In this document: one piece after another, positions 43,495 through 52,012 of the stretch
How positions within the stretch are numbered: position 1 is the first letter of the stretch
Layout: each line of letters opens with the position of its first letter
Assembly (NCBI GenBank): GCA_934095825.1
Contig: CAKOKQ010000007.1
Location: 1 to 64,000 of the forward strand
Origin: an uncultured Bacilli bacterium
GTDB taxonomy: Bacteria > Bacillota_I > Bacilli_A > RF39 > UBA660
Direction: 5' to 3'
Length of the DNA: 64,000 nucleotides
Translations under genes and position numbers: made by a program
Notes under the pieces: model-generated
Databases searched by the model: none
Told to the model about the DNA's origin: nothing
What the model saw: only the letters and a program-made list of their open reading frames with translations

Positions 43495-44578
43495 TTATTT
43501 TTTTAATTTTAATACTGACTCCATAATAGCCAATATATCTCCATCTAAAACTTTGAAGGCTTGACTAGTTTCATATCCACTTCTTAAGTCTTTTACCAAA
43601 GTATAAGGTTCTAAAACATAATTTCTAATTTGACTACCAAAATTAATGCTATCACTAATTCCCTTTTCTTTATTTAACTCGGCTTCTTTTTTTTCTACTT
43701 CTAATTGATACAATTTAGATTTTAGCATTTCCATGGCTCTTTCTTTATTGCGTAGCTGACTTCTTTCTACTTGGCAAGATACCACTATTTTGGTTGGCAA
43801 ATGCGTAATTCTAACCGCCGAATCACTAGTATTTACCGATTGACCACCAGCCCCACTCGAATGAAAAACATCTATTTTTAAGTCTTCATCTTTAATTTCA
43901 ATATCACTTACTTTATCAAATTCTGGCACTACTGTAACAGAAGCAAAGGAAGTATGGCGTCTTTTATTAGAATCAAACGGTGATATTCTTACTAGTCTAT
44001 GGACCCCTTTTTCGCCTTTAAAATATCCATAACTCATATTGCCACTAATTCTTAAAGTTACCGATTTTACCCCTGCTTCTTCGCCTTTTAAAAAGTCAAT
44101 AACCTCATATTTATATCCATTTGCCTCACAAAATCTCTCATACATTCGAAGTAACATCGAAGCCCAATCCATAGCCTCGGTTCCCCCCGCCCCCGGATGA
44201 ATTTCTAAAAAGCAATTTAAATTATCATAAGGCCCATTAAGTAAGGTTGCTACTTCTAATTCTTCAATTAATTTTTCAGCATTTAAAAACTCGGTCTCTA
44301 AATCATCTTTTAGGCTATCATCTAAACTAACTAACTCTATTAAGTCTTTTAACCCATCAACGATACTACTAGCCTTCTTTAAATCACTAAGTTCTTTTTT
44401 TAAATTAATAAGTTCACTATTAACTTTATTGGCATAAACATTATCATTCCAAATATTAGGTTGATTTAAAATATCCTCTAATTCTTTTATTCTTTTGTCT
44501 TTAGCACTAACATCAAAGTGACCTCCCAATATCACTTAATTTATTTACTAACACATTATATCTTTCATTAATATCCAT
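43495..44578 (-). CDS. prfB: Peptide chain release factor 2 with programmed +1 frameshift
   Basis: RF2 ends translation at UAA and UGA. The long frame (43495 to 44535) lacks the family's N-terminus, which is found in another frame from the ATG at 44578: MDINERYNVLVNKLSDIG, then R-S-L and UGA. The classical site CUU-UGA lies at 44513-44518, with the Shine-Dalgarno-like GGGAGG 3 bases upstream. A +1 shift continues as DVSAKDKRIKELE. Full product is about 360 residues, with the GGQ motif (HSSGAGGQSVNTSDS). The start overlaps the end of the kinase-like gene by 11 bases, so prfB is the last gene of that operon. Confidence 0.96.
44513..44518 (-). promoter_or_regulatory. prfB programmed frameshift site (CUU UGA)
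   Basis: The in-frame UGA is read as stop when RF2 is plentiful. When RF2 is scarce, the ribosome slips from CUU to UUU. The upstream GGGAGG stimulates this. It gives RF2 autoregulation. Confidence 0.93.
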
Positions 44579-45314
44579 TATTTATTCTCCTTAAAACCAT
44601 ATCTATATCTAAAAGAGTAGTATTATCATCTACCTTTAAAGACTTTTGTAAACTAAAATAAAACTCCTCTAAACTCTCAGTAACACTAATTATACCACAT
44701 TCTAAAGCCCCTCGGCTAAAATCTACTAATCGAAAGTGATTTAAAACTTCATAAAGACTATAATCCCCTAAATATTTAAAAATACTTCTTAAAATTATTT
44801 GCCAAATTTTATAAGCCATCTCAATATATAATTTATCGCTATCATAATTTTTATCAATATTAGATAAATCAAAATCTAATAAATATAAATTACCATTTTT
44901 ATAAAGCATATTACCAGAAAGAATATCAACTAAGTTAATATTATTATTAGCCAATAGTCTAATACTTTCTAATAACTTTTGATAAGCCTCCAATAACTCT
45001 TTTATCTTCGTTTCTCTATTTATAAAATTAACATTAGAAGCGTTTATAAACTTCGTATTATATCCCAAGATAGCCTTATCAGTCATATATATATCACGAG
45101 GTAATATTAACTGACTTTCACCATCTAACTTTCCTAATTTAACTAATAAATTAAATATATCTTTTCCAATTTTTTGGTCTAAACTACGATAACAATCTAA
45201 AAATATTTTTACGATATAATCATTTTCTTGAAAATACAATTTATTTGTACTTTTTACTTTAAACTCCTTTAATTTTGGTATATCTTTAACACTTTGCACT
45301 TTAATTATTGCCAT
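44568..45314 (-). CDS. Protein-kinase-like fold protein, paralogue 1
   Basis: The 248-residue protein begins MAIIKVQSVKDIPKLKEF and has a kinase-fold C-lobe motif: VDILSGNMLY, whose D and N mimic the catalytic loop, then LYLLDFDLSN, like the DFG metal-binding motif. The usual His before the catalytic Asp is not conserved. The N-lobe Lys and glycine loop are not clear. Such proteins may be divergent small-molecule kinases, or inactive. It is the third of a tandem set, overlapping the previous gene by 10 bases and prfB by 11. Confidence 0.6.
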   Translation of the reverse strand: MAIIKVQSVKDIPKLKEFKVKSTNKLYFQENDYIVKIFLDCYRSLDQKIGKDIFNLLVKLGKLDGESQLILPRDIYMTDKAILGYNTKFINASNVNFINRETKIKELLEAYQKLLESIRLLANNNINLVDILSGNMLYKNGNLYLLDFDLSNIDKNYDSDKLYIEMAYKIWQIILRSIFKYLGDYSLYEVLNHFRLVDFSRGALECGIISVTESLEEFYFSLQKSLKVDDNTTLLDIDMVLRRINNGY

Positions 45315-46030
45315 AACTTCTCATTCCTTAAACATCTTCTTATATCACCAACGGTTTCTATTTTTTCTTGACTCTTTCTTGCTATTTTTAATCTTAGTAA
45401 ATTTATAAAAGCAATATAATCCGTACTTTCTAAGTTATCAATTCTTTCTTTTATATAATTAATATCTATATCATTTAACCAATTTAAATCATAGGAATCA
45501 AGCATTCTATCAATTATTAAATTAAACAAAGACATTCCCATTATTTTATAAGCCATATCTATATCATCAAAATAAATACAGTTATCAAAATCAATTAAAT
45601 ATAAATTATTTTTATCAAATAAAACATTTCCGCCCCAAATATCGGGATTTAAAATACCAATAGCACTTATTTTTTGAATATCTTCTAAAAGCCCCATTAC
45701 CATTTTAATAACCTTATTAATAAATATATCTTCAGTTAAGTAATCCAACGGTTTTCCTAAACAGATAGGCATACTATAACCTAGAAATTCTTTTTCAGTT
45801 ATATATAAATTTTGAGGTAACTCTAAATATTTAATGTCCTTTAATTCTGATAACTTTTCTAATACTTGCAATCTATTATAATTAGTCCCATCGCTTAATA
45901 ATCTATCACAAATATTTAAGACTTTTAAATACTTACCATTTTTATAATAGATTTTACTTCTACTCCATATCATTAATTCTTTATCCGGAAGTCTTAAATC
46001 TTCAATACTTTTTACCTTTACTATTGCCAC
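45305..46030 (-). CDS. Protein-kinase-like fold protein, paralogue 2
   Basis: The 241-residue protein starts at a GTG with AGAGGAT six bases before it: MAIVKVKSIEDLRLPDKE. It has the best kinase C-lobe of the three: LNPDIWGGNVLFD then LYLIDFDNC. NPDIWGGN resembles the H-x-D-x-x-x-x-N catalytic loop of aminoglycoside- and choline-kinase-like enzymes, with Asn in place of His. It shares the N-terminal motif MAI-V-K-V-x-S-I with its neighbours. The substrate is unknown. Confidence 0.6.
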   Translation of the reverse strand: MAIVKVKSIEDLRLPDKELMIWSRSKIYYKNGKYLKVLNICDRLLSDGTNYNRLQVLEKLSELKDIKYLELPQNLYITEKEFLGYSMPICLGKPLDYLTEDIFINKVIKMVMGLLEDIQKISAIGILNPDIWGGNVLFDKNNLYLIDFDNCIYFDDIDMAYKIMGMSLFNLIIDRMLDSYDLNWLNDIDINYIKERIDNLESTDYIAFINLLRLKIARKSQEKIETVGDIRRCLRNEKLWQ

Positions 46031-46032
46031 AT

Positions 46033-46752
46033 TTATCCTCTTTTAGTTAAATTAAGACACATTCTTAAATCGCCAACTGTTTTTATTCTTTTCCTAGTAT
46101 AAGTTTCCAATTTCCATCTTAATAGTTCAAAATATAAATCATAATTAGTACTTCTAAAAGACTTAAATTCTTGTTCTAAAGTCTCTAAATCTCTTTCCAT
46201 TAATAAGGGTGACCCAAAACCATCTTTTACTAAACTTAAATATACAGTTTGAAATATATTATGTAAAGTTCTTAAATATACTCGATCATCGCAATAAATA
46301 CTATTATCAAAATCAATTAAATACATTCTTCCATCATATAAAATATTATTAGAAGTAGTATCATAATTAAATATCTTATTATCTGCAAGTATTCTTATAT
46401 CTTTTCTAAGTAATTTAAAAGATTTTATTACATCATCATATTTACTATTTAAACTAATATCCATTATTGTCTTAGCATCTTTAATCTTAGAAGCATATCC
46501 AAGTAAAGTATCATCAGTTATATAAATATTTTGCGGTAATATTAAATACTTAGTTCCTTGTAAATTCATAACTTTAGTTAAAATTTCTAATCTTTCTTGA
46601 TTTTCTTTTAAAGTTAAATCGCCTTTATTAAAGGGTATTTTTTTAAAATAAAGAGAAGGTGTATATTGATAAATTTCACCATTATCTCCTTTTATTTTAG
46701 GAATATCTGGTAACTTTATATCATTAATACTTTTTACTTTAACTATCGCCAT
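46033..46752 (-). CDS. Protein-kinase-like fold protein, paralogue 3 (first in operon)
   Basis: The frame extends upstream, but the ATG at 46752 follows GGGTGAT and gives the shared N-terminus MAIVKVKSINDIKLPD, for 239 residues. The kinase-fold motifs are NYDTTSNNILYD and YLIDFDNSIY. The catalytic loop is the most changed of the three. Two bases separate it from paralogue 2. The three genes look like successive duplications that have since diverged strongly. Confidence 0.6.
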   Translation of the reverse strand: MAIVKVKSINDIKLPDIPKIKGDNGEIYQYTPSLYFKKIPFNKGDLTLKENQERLEILTKVMNLQGTKYLILPQNIYITDDTLLGYASKIKDAKTIMDISLNSKYDDVIKSFKLLRKDIRILADNKIFNYDTTSNNILYDGRMYLIDFDNSIYCDDRVYLRTLHNIFQTVYLSLVKDGFGSPLLMERDLETLEQEFKSFRSTNYDLYFELLRWKLETYTRKRIKTVGDLRMCLNLTKRG

Positions 46753-46897
46753 TTTATCACCCGTCTTAGTAGTCATTAGGATATTACACTTAATCTTTAA
46801 AGTCAATTAAATTTGTTGATTTTTATTAAGTATTTATAAAGATTTTATGCTACTATATACTAAGAAATACTAAGTATATAAAAGAGTAAAACAAAAG

Positions 46898-46920
46898 AAA
46901 AAAAGTACTATTTCTAGTAC
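46898..46920 (-). terminator. Terminator of the SDR gene
   Basis: GTACTA, loop GAAA, TAGTAC on the minus strand (46905-46920), then T7. It begins 1 base after the stop codon. Confidence 0.75.
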
Positions 46921-47709
46921 CTAAATATCAAAGGTATATCCCCCATCTACAGCAATGTTTTGAGCCGTAATATTTTTAGCCTCATCGCTTGCTAAATACA
47001 AAACTAAAGATGCGATATCCAAAACAGTTTGAGGACGCCCTAATGGAATAGCAGCAGTTGATTGTTTAAAGGTTTCTTCTCTAATGCTATCATCTTTATT
47101 AGTAAAATCATCTAAAATACCTTCCCACATATTAGTACGAACAATCCCTGGTAAAACGGAATTAACATTGACATTATAAGGAGCCAATTCTCGGGCCATG
47201 CTACTACTTATTGCCATAATTCCCGCTTTAGTTGTAGCATAAACATTCGAACCACTATTACAAATTCTTCCGGCAATACTAGACATATTAATAATTTTAC
47301 CAAACTTTTGCTTTTTTAAAACGGGAGTTAAGGCTTTACACATATACACAGTTCCTTTTAAATTGATATCAATTAAAGCATCAACGGTTTCAATCGGCAT
47401 TTCATCAATAGGTACTAATTTACAAATACCGGCTGAATTAACCACAACATCAATACGCCCTAACTTCTCTACAACAAAAGCCACTAATTTTTCAATCATC
47501 TTATAATCAGTAACATCAACTTTGCAAGCAACAGCTCGTCCCCCAGTAGCACTTATCTCTTCTTTAACTTTTCTAATTCTATCTTCTTTATTATCACATA
47601 ACACTACCGTAGCGCCGCAATTACTAAATTCTTTAGCGCACTCTTCCCCAATACCGCTGCCAGCTCCGGTAATAAGCACTACTTTTTCTTTAAAATCAAA
47701 ATTTAACAT
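46921..47709 (-). CDS. Short-chain dehydrogenase/reductase
   Basis: The 262-residue classical SDR has the cofactor motif TGAGSGIG (about 14-21), NSAG (about 91-94), the catalytic Ser in NMSS and the YATTK pair (Tyr and Lys). The Asp in LCDNKED after the second strand suggests NAD preference. Its fold is close to 3-oxoacyl-ACP reductases and polyol dehydrogenases, but the substrate is not evident. It is monocistronic, with a terminator directly after the stop. Confidence 0.9.
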   Translation of the reverse strand: MLNFDFKEKVVLITGAGSGIGEECAKEFSNCGATVVLCDNKEDRIRKVKEEISATGGRAVACKVDVTDYKMIEKLVAFVVEKLGRIDVVVNSAGICKLVPIDEMPIETVDALIDINLKGTVYMCKALTPVLKKQKFGKIINMSSIAGRICNSGSNVYATTKAGIMAISSSMARELAPYNVNVNSVLPGIVRTNMWEGILDDFTNKDDSIREETFKQSTAAIPLGRPQTVLDIASLVLYLASDEAKNITAQNIAVDGGYTFDI

Positions 47710-47854
47710 AACTATTCTCCTTTTATTCTACATTTATATAATAACACAAAAAGACTAATTTCATTTATTAAACTTCTAAATTTATTTGCTTTAAGACAAA
47801 TTTTAATATATAATGAACTCAAGAAAAGCAATAAATTAAAAAGGAGGAAAAAAT

Positions 47855-48307
47855 ATGCAAATTATATATCACGGCAGTTATTGTCAAGTTAAAAATCCCA
47901 GTATAATTCAAGGGAAATATACAAAAGATTTTGGAGAAGGATTTTACTGTACAATCTTAAGGGAACAAGCAGAAAAGTGGGCAAGAAAATATGATACATC
48001 TTTTATCAACATATACGAATATCATGAGAACTCCAATTTAAAAATAAAAGAATTTACCTTAATGACAGAAGAATGGTTAGATTTCATAATAAATTGTCGT
48101 AACGGAAAAAAGCATGAATATGATATTGTGATTGGCGCTATGGCAGACGACCAAGTATATAATTATGTAAACGACTTAATAAATGGCATAATTACAAGAG
48201 AAGCATTTTGGGAACTTGCTAAATTTAAACACCCAACTCGTCAAATCGCCTTCTGTTCAAAAAATGCCCTAAATTGTTTAAAATTTATTACTGCCGAGGA
48301 AATATAA
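47855..48307 (+). CDS. DUF3990 protein, putative ADP-ribosyltransferase-like toxin
   Basis: The 150-residue protein starts MQIIYHGSYCQVKNP and has the family's GKYTKDFGEGFYCT and REQAEKWARKY patterns. DUF3990 proteins are remote relatives of ADP-ribosyltransferases. They occur next to small DUF3791/DUF4491-like proteins, in a toxin-antitoxin-like layout. The start has a very strong AAAGGAGG. The stop is 1 base before the DUF3791 gene, so they are coupled. The toxin role is known only by family inference. Confidence 0.75.
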   Translation: MQIIYHGSYCQVKNPSIIQGKYTKDFGEGFYCTILREQAEKWARKYDTSFINIYEYHENSNLKIKEFTLMTEEWLDFIINCRNGKKHEYDIVIGAMADDQVYNYVNDLINGIITREAFWELAKFKHPTRQIAFCSKNALNCLKFITAEEI

Positions 48308-48308
48308 T

Positions 48309-48755
48309 ATGCGTGAAAATGATAATGATAATAATCTATTCTTTGTATGTAGTATAATTGAATATATTGCCCGAAAAACTAAAAATACTAAGGAATACAT
48401 CGTAAAGAAACTAGGAAAAGAAAGCATCAATAAAATTTATACATTAGCAGAAGTATACCACTGCGAAAACATTGAAAAAATAACTGATGAAATTATCAAA
48501 GATAATAAAATAGAAATTGGAAATTACGATATTCTAAAGGAATGCAAATATAAAATTCCTACATTTTGGGAAATAGGCAAAGTTTATCAGCACTTAATAA
48601 TGAAAATAAATAGTGACAAAAATGAATATATTAACACCCTAATTACCGTTTTAACCTCATGGATTATTTCTAAAATCGATAATTACAATAGCAGTCTATA
48701 CTATGAAAACCCCGATTACATTTACGAATGTTATAAAGAAAATAAAATATTATAA
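48309..48755 (+). CDS. DUF3791-like protein with C-terminal extension, putative antitoxin
   Basis: Residues about 10-65 resemble DUF3791: FVCSIIEYIARKTKNTKEY, then LGKESINKIYTLAEVYHCE and KITDEII. DUF3791 proteins are usually about 70-80 residues. Here a further 80 residues (KIPTFWEIGKVYQHLIMK onwards) follow and are not recognised, perhaps a second toxin-binding or regulatory domain. It is the second gene of the pair, and a terminator follows. Confidence 0.7.
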   Translation: MRENDNDNNLFFVCSIIEYIARKTKNTKEYIVKKLGKESINKIYTLAEVYHCENIEKITDEIIKDNKIEIGNYDILKECKYKIPTFWEIGKVYQHLIMKINSDKNEYINTLITVLTSWIISKIDNYNSSLYYENPDYIYECYKENKIL

Positions 48756-48771
48756 AGTCTTAAAAATTTTC

Positions 48772-48797
48772 AAGAAAGCCCCAAACTTTCTTTTTTT
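48772..48797 (+). terminator. Terminator of the DUF3990-DUF3791 operon
   Basis: AAGAAAG (48772-48778), loop CCCCAAA, CTTTCTT (48786-48792), then T5. Confidence 0.7.
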
Positions 48798-48829
48798 ATC
48801 CTTTTAATAACAATCCAACTACTATAATT

Positions 48830-48871
48830 ATGAAAAAAGAGTAAATAAGATTTTTTCTTAAAATACTCTTT
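48830..48871 (-). terminator. Terminator after the first ABC-F gene
   Basis: AAAGAGTA (48864-48871, minus reading) pairs with TACTCTTT (48836-48843), with an inner TTAAGA/TCTTA pairing, then T-rich sequence. Confidence 0.65.
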
Positions 48872-48913
48872 ATAATCCCCCAATTAATACTGCATCTAAA
48901 AAACCATTAAATT

Positions 48914-50818
48914 TTAATTGTTATCCTGTATTTCCATTAATTCTAGCCATTTATTATTAAGTTTTTCTAACTTTTTATTACTATCATTTATTCTATTATT
49001 TACGGTATTTAACTTATCATAATCACTATAAACTTCTTCTAAATATAATGATTCTTCATCTTTTTTAATCAATTCTTCTAACTTTTTAATTTCTCGTTCT
49101 ATTTTACTTATTTCTTTATTTAAATTATAAATATTAACTTTCTTTTTATTTTCTTTAGAAACTTCCCCTAACTTTATATCATTATCCTTACTATCGATAT
49201 TTTTTTCTAATTTTATCTTATCTAAGTATTCATTATAACTACAGTTAAATAACTTATAATCATCTTTAGTTAAAGCAAGAATTGAAGTAGCAACCTTACT
49301 AATAAAATATCTATCATGAGAAACAAATAACACCGTTCCTGTATATTCATTTAAAATAGTCTCTAAATATTCTCTTCCTACCATATCTAAATGGTTAGTT
49401 GGTTCATCTAAAATTAAAACATTAGGTCTCGTATATAAAATTTTACATAATTGTAATCTAACTCTTTCACCACCAGATAAAACCTTTAATTTCTTTAAAA
49501 CATCATCACCTTTAAATAAGAAAGAACCCAAACTACATCTAGCCTCATATTCCGATACTTTAGGAAACTGAGCCATAAATTCTTCTAAAACCGTATTATT
49601 TTCATCCAGCATCATAAGACTCTGATCAAAATAGCCAATATTAACATTATTTCCTACCGTTATAGTCCCCTGTATTTTAGGAATTAAACCCACTATCGTT
49701 TTTAAAATAGTAGATTTCCCTAACCCATTCGGCCCAATTATCCCAATTTTATCCCCGCGTCTTACATATAAATTTAAGTTATATAAAACTTTATCATAAC
49801 CTACCTCTAGATTATCCAAGATAAATACTTCTCTACTAGGCATAACTATATTATCGATATTAGTTTTAAAAGTAATAGCCTCTATCTTATTAGGTCTTTC
49901 TAATATATCCATTTTTTCTAATTGATGAAGTCTGGACATCGCCAATTTTGCCTTAGAAGGTTTAGATCTAAATCGTTCATAAATTCTGGTTAATCGGGCT
50001 ATCTCTTTTTGCTGAAACTCATAGTCTTTTAAGGCTTTTTCATAATTTAACTGTTTTTGAGACTCATAATAGTCATAATTACCACTATATTTAGTTAAAG
50101 CCCCATAACTTATATCATAAATAGTATCCACGATATTATTAATAAACATTCTATCATGCGATACTACTACTATGGCTTTTTTATAGTTTTTTAAATATTC
50201 TTCTAACCACTCCACAGTATCTATATCTAAATGATTAGTAGGTTCATCCAAAAGTAAGATATCTGGTTTATTAAGTAACATCTTTATAAAAGCAATCTTA
50301 GTCTTTTGACCACCAGAAAATTCTTTTAAATACTTATTCTTATCACTATCATTAAAGCCAAATTTTTTAATTAATATTTCATACTCTTTTTTATAGCTAT
50401 AGCCCCCATTATTTTTAAATTTTTCTTCTAATGCAGTATATTCTAGAACTAACTTTATATCATCACGAACATTCATTTCCTTAATTAAATATTCCAGTCT
50501 ATCTTCCATCTTAATAATATCTAAAAAAGGTTTTCTTACTTCTTCTAACATCGTATTATTATCATTTAATTCGATTTGTTTTAAATAACCGATACTGGGA
50601 TTACCTTGTTTAATTACCTGAAAAGAAGTATCATCTATACCACTTTCTAACATTGAATTATCAACAATACTTCGTAAAAGAGTTGTCTTACCAGCACCGT
50701 TTTTTCCAACTATGCCAATATGGCTTTTTTCATTTATCTCTAAATTAATGCTTTCTAATATTGTCTCGCCATTAATACTAACAGCACCATTTTTTATTAC
50801 ATATTTCACTTCTAACAC
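48914..50818 (-). CDS. ABC-F family ATPase with C-terminal coiled coil (Uup/YdiF-like)
   Basis: The 634-residue protein has two ABC domains in one chain and no membrane segments. The Walker A motifs are GKNGAGKTTLL (about 38-48) and GPNGLGKSTI. The signature motifs are FSGGQKTK and LSGGERVRLQ. Walker B reads LLLDEPTNHLD in the first and VLILDEPTNHLD in the second. An inter-domain linker with ERFRSKPSKAKLAMSR and a C-terminal coiled coil (about 545-630) match Uup/YdiF-type ABC-F. These act on the ribosome. The start may be the GTG at 50818 or the one at 50809. Confidence 0.92.
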   Translation of the reverse strand: MLEVKYVIKNGAVSINGETILESINLEINEKSHIGIVGKNGAGKTTLLRSIVDNSMLESGIDDTSFQVIKQGNPSIGYLKQIELNDNNTMLEEVRKPFLDIIKMEDRLEYLIKEMNVRDDIKLVLEYTALEEKFKNNGGYSYKKEYEILIKKFGFNDSDKNKYLKEFSGGQKTKIAFIKMLLNKPDILLLDEPTNHLDIDTVEWLEEYLKNYKKAIVVVSHDRMFINNIVDTIYDISYGALTKYSGNYDYYESQKQLNYEKALKDYEFQQKEIARLTRIYERFRSKPSKAKLAMSRLHQLEKMDILERPNKIEAITFKTNIDNIVMPSREVFILDNLEVGYDKVLYNLNLYVRRGDKIGIIGPNGLGKSTILKTIVGLIPKIQGTITVGNNVNIGYFDQSLMMLDENNTVLEEFMAQFPKVSEYEARCSLGSFLFKGDDVLKKLKVLSGGERVRLQLCKILYTRPNVLILDEPTNHLDMVGREYLETILNEYTGTVLFVSHDRYFISKVATSILALTKDDYKLFNCSYNEYLDKIKLEKNIDSKDNDIKLGEVSKENKKKVNIYNLNKEISKIEREIKKLEELIKKDEESLYLEEVYSDYDKLNTVNNRINDSNKKLEKLNNKWLELMEIQDNN

Positions 50819-50897
50819 ATCCAGTCATTACTAACGATTATAACAAATTATTAAAATTTTTAATAGAATTATGCTAAAATAACATTAGGTGATACTT

Positions 50898-51953
50898 ATG
50901 GCTTCTATATTTACTGATGAAGATATGATAAAACTAATTAATCACATTATTAGTAAAATTAACTTTTATAGTAATTCTTATCTTTTAATTAATAATTTAG
51001 ACTTTTTAGACTACCAAGCCGATAAATTTTTTGATATTTTTTTATACTATTACAAAACTTATCAAGATGCCAAGAAAAAAGGATTAACCAAAATTAGTAA
51101 GGACAACAATTATACCCAAATTTCTATTGAAGAAATGTATAACCTAACTCAAGAATTTTTAAATTTTTATCACATTAACATTAACATTTCTAACTTAGTT
51201 AAAGATAAAAAAATAATCATTAATAATATTAAAAAAAAATTAGAAAATAAAGAAATAACTGATGAAGAGTATAACAATTTGCGTTTTAATGCTCGTTGTA
51301 ACAAAGGATTAATTTGCTTTAACTATTGCGGTGATATTATCGACTGTATTGTATTTTTACACGAAATAACTCATCTTCGTAATGAGCCTTTAGATACCAA
51401 AACTCATAGAACAGAAATTAATGATTTTATAACCGAAAGTATAGCCTATGCTGAAGAATTTATTTTTTTAGACTTTTTAAAAGCTAAAGGATATGAAGAT
51501 GATTATAATAATTATTTATGTGATATTTTTTATAATTGTCTTGTTTTATCTGATAGAGTCTATTATGTTAATAAAATATTATATGTTTATAAAGAAAAAG
51601 GTAACATTTCTAAAGATAGTTATACTAGTATTTTTAAAAATCATAAAAATTATGAACCAGCAATTAAAGAACTTTATAAACTAATAATAAGTAAAAATTC
51701 TTATATTGAACTTATATGGACTTTTCTAGGATACATCAGTGGTTTATATCTATACATCATGTATTTAGAAGACCATAATTATTTTAAAATTGTAGAAGAA
51801 TTAAATGAAGCTATAACAAATGAAAAATGTACTTGGCAAAATATTTTTAGAATCCTTAAAGTTAATAAACCCGAAGAATTATTTAAGATAATGTTTGAAA
51901 AAATAGATTATTTCGTAAAAAATGAAACTTTAAAATTAAAACAATCTAGCTAA
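50898..51953 (+). CDS. Putative cytosolic zinc metallopeptidase (HEITH)
   Basis: The 351-residue protein starts at the ATG at 50898, after AGGTGAT. No signal peptide is seen. It is helical and Ile/Asn/Lys-rich. HEITHLRNEP gives HExxH and ITESIAYAEEFIF, about 25 residues later, gives the third-ligand Glu. This recalls the thin thermolysin-like core of M3-type peptidases, but similarity is weak outside the motif. It is one of four HExxH proteins in this window. It converges with the GDPD gene. Confidence 0.65.
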   Translation: MASIFTDEDMIKLINHIISKINFYSNSYLLINNLDFLDYQADKFFDIFLYYYKTYQDAKKKGLTKISKDNNYTQISIEEMYNLTQEFLNFYHININISNLVKDKKIIINNIKKKLENKEITDEEYNNLRFNARCNKGLICFNYCGDIIDCIVFLHEITHLRNEPLDTKTHRTEINDFITESIAYAEEFIFLDFLKAKGYEDDYNNYLCDIFYNCLVLSDRVYYVNKILYVYKEKGNISKDSYTSIFKNHKNYEPAIKELYKLIISKNSYIELIWTFLGYISGLYLYIMYLEDHNYFKIVEELNEAITNEKCTWQNIFRILKVNKPEELFKIMFEKIDYFVKNETLKLKQSS

Positions 51954-51975
51954 TATAAATAAGATTAAGAAAGGC

Positions 51976-52012
51976 AAAACATATCTAAGATTACTCCATG
52001 ATATGTTTTTTT
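51976..52012. terminator. Bidirectional terminator
   Basis: AAAACATATC (51976-51985) and GATATGTTTT (52000-52009), a perfect 10-bp stem, then TTT. It serves the convergent peptidase and GDPD genes. Confidence 0.7.
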
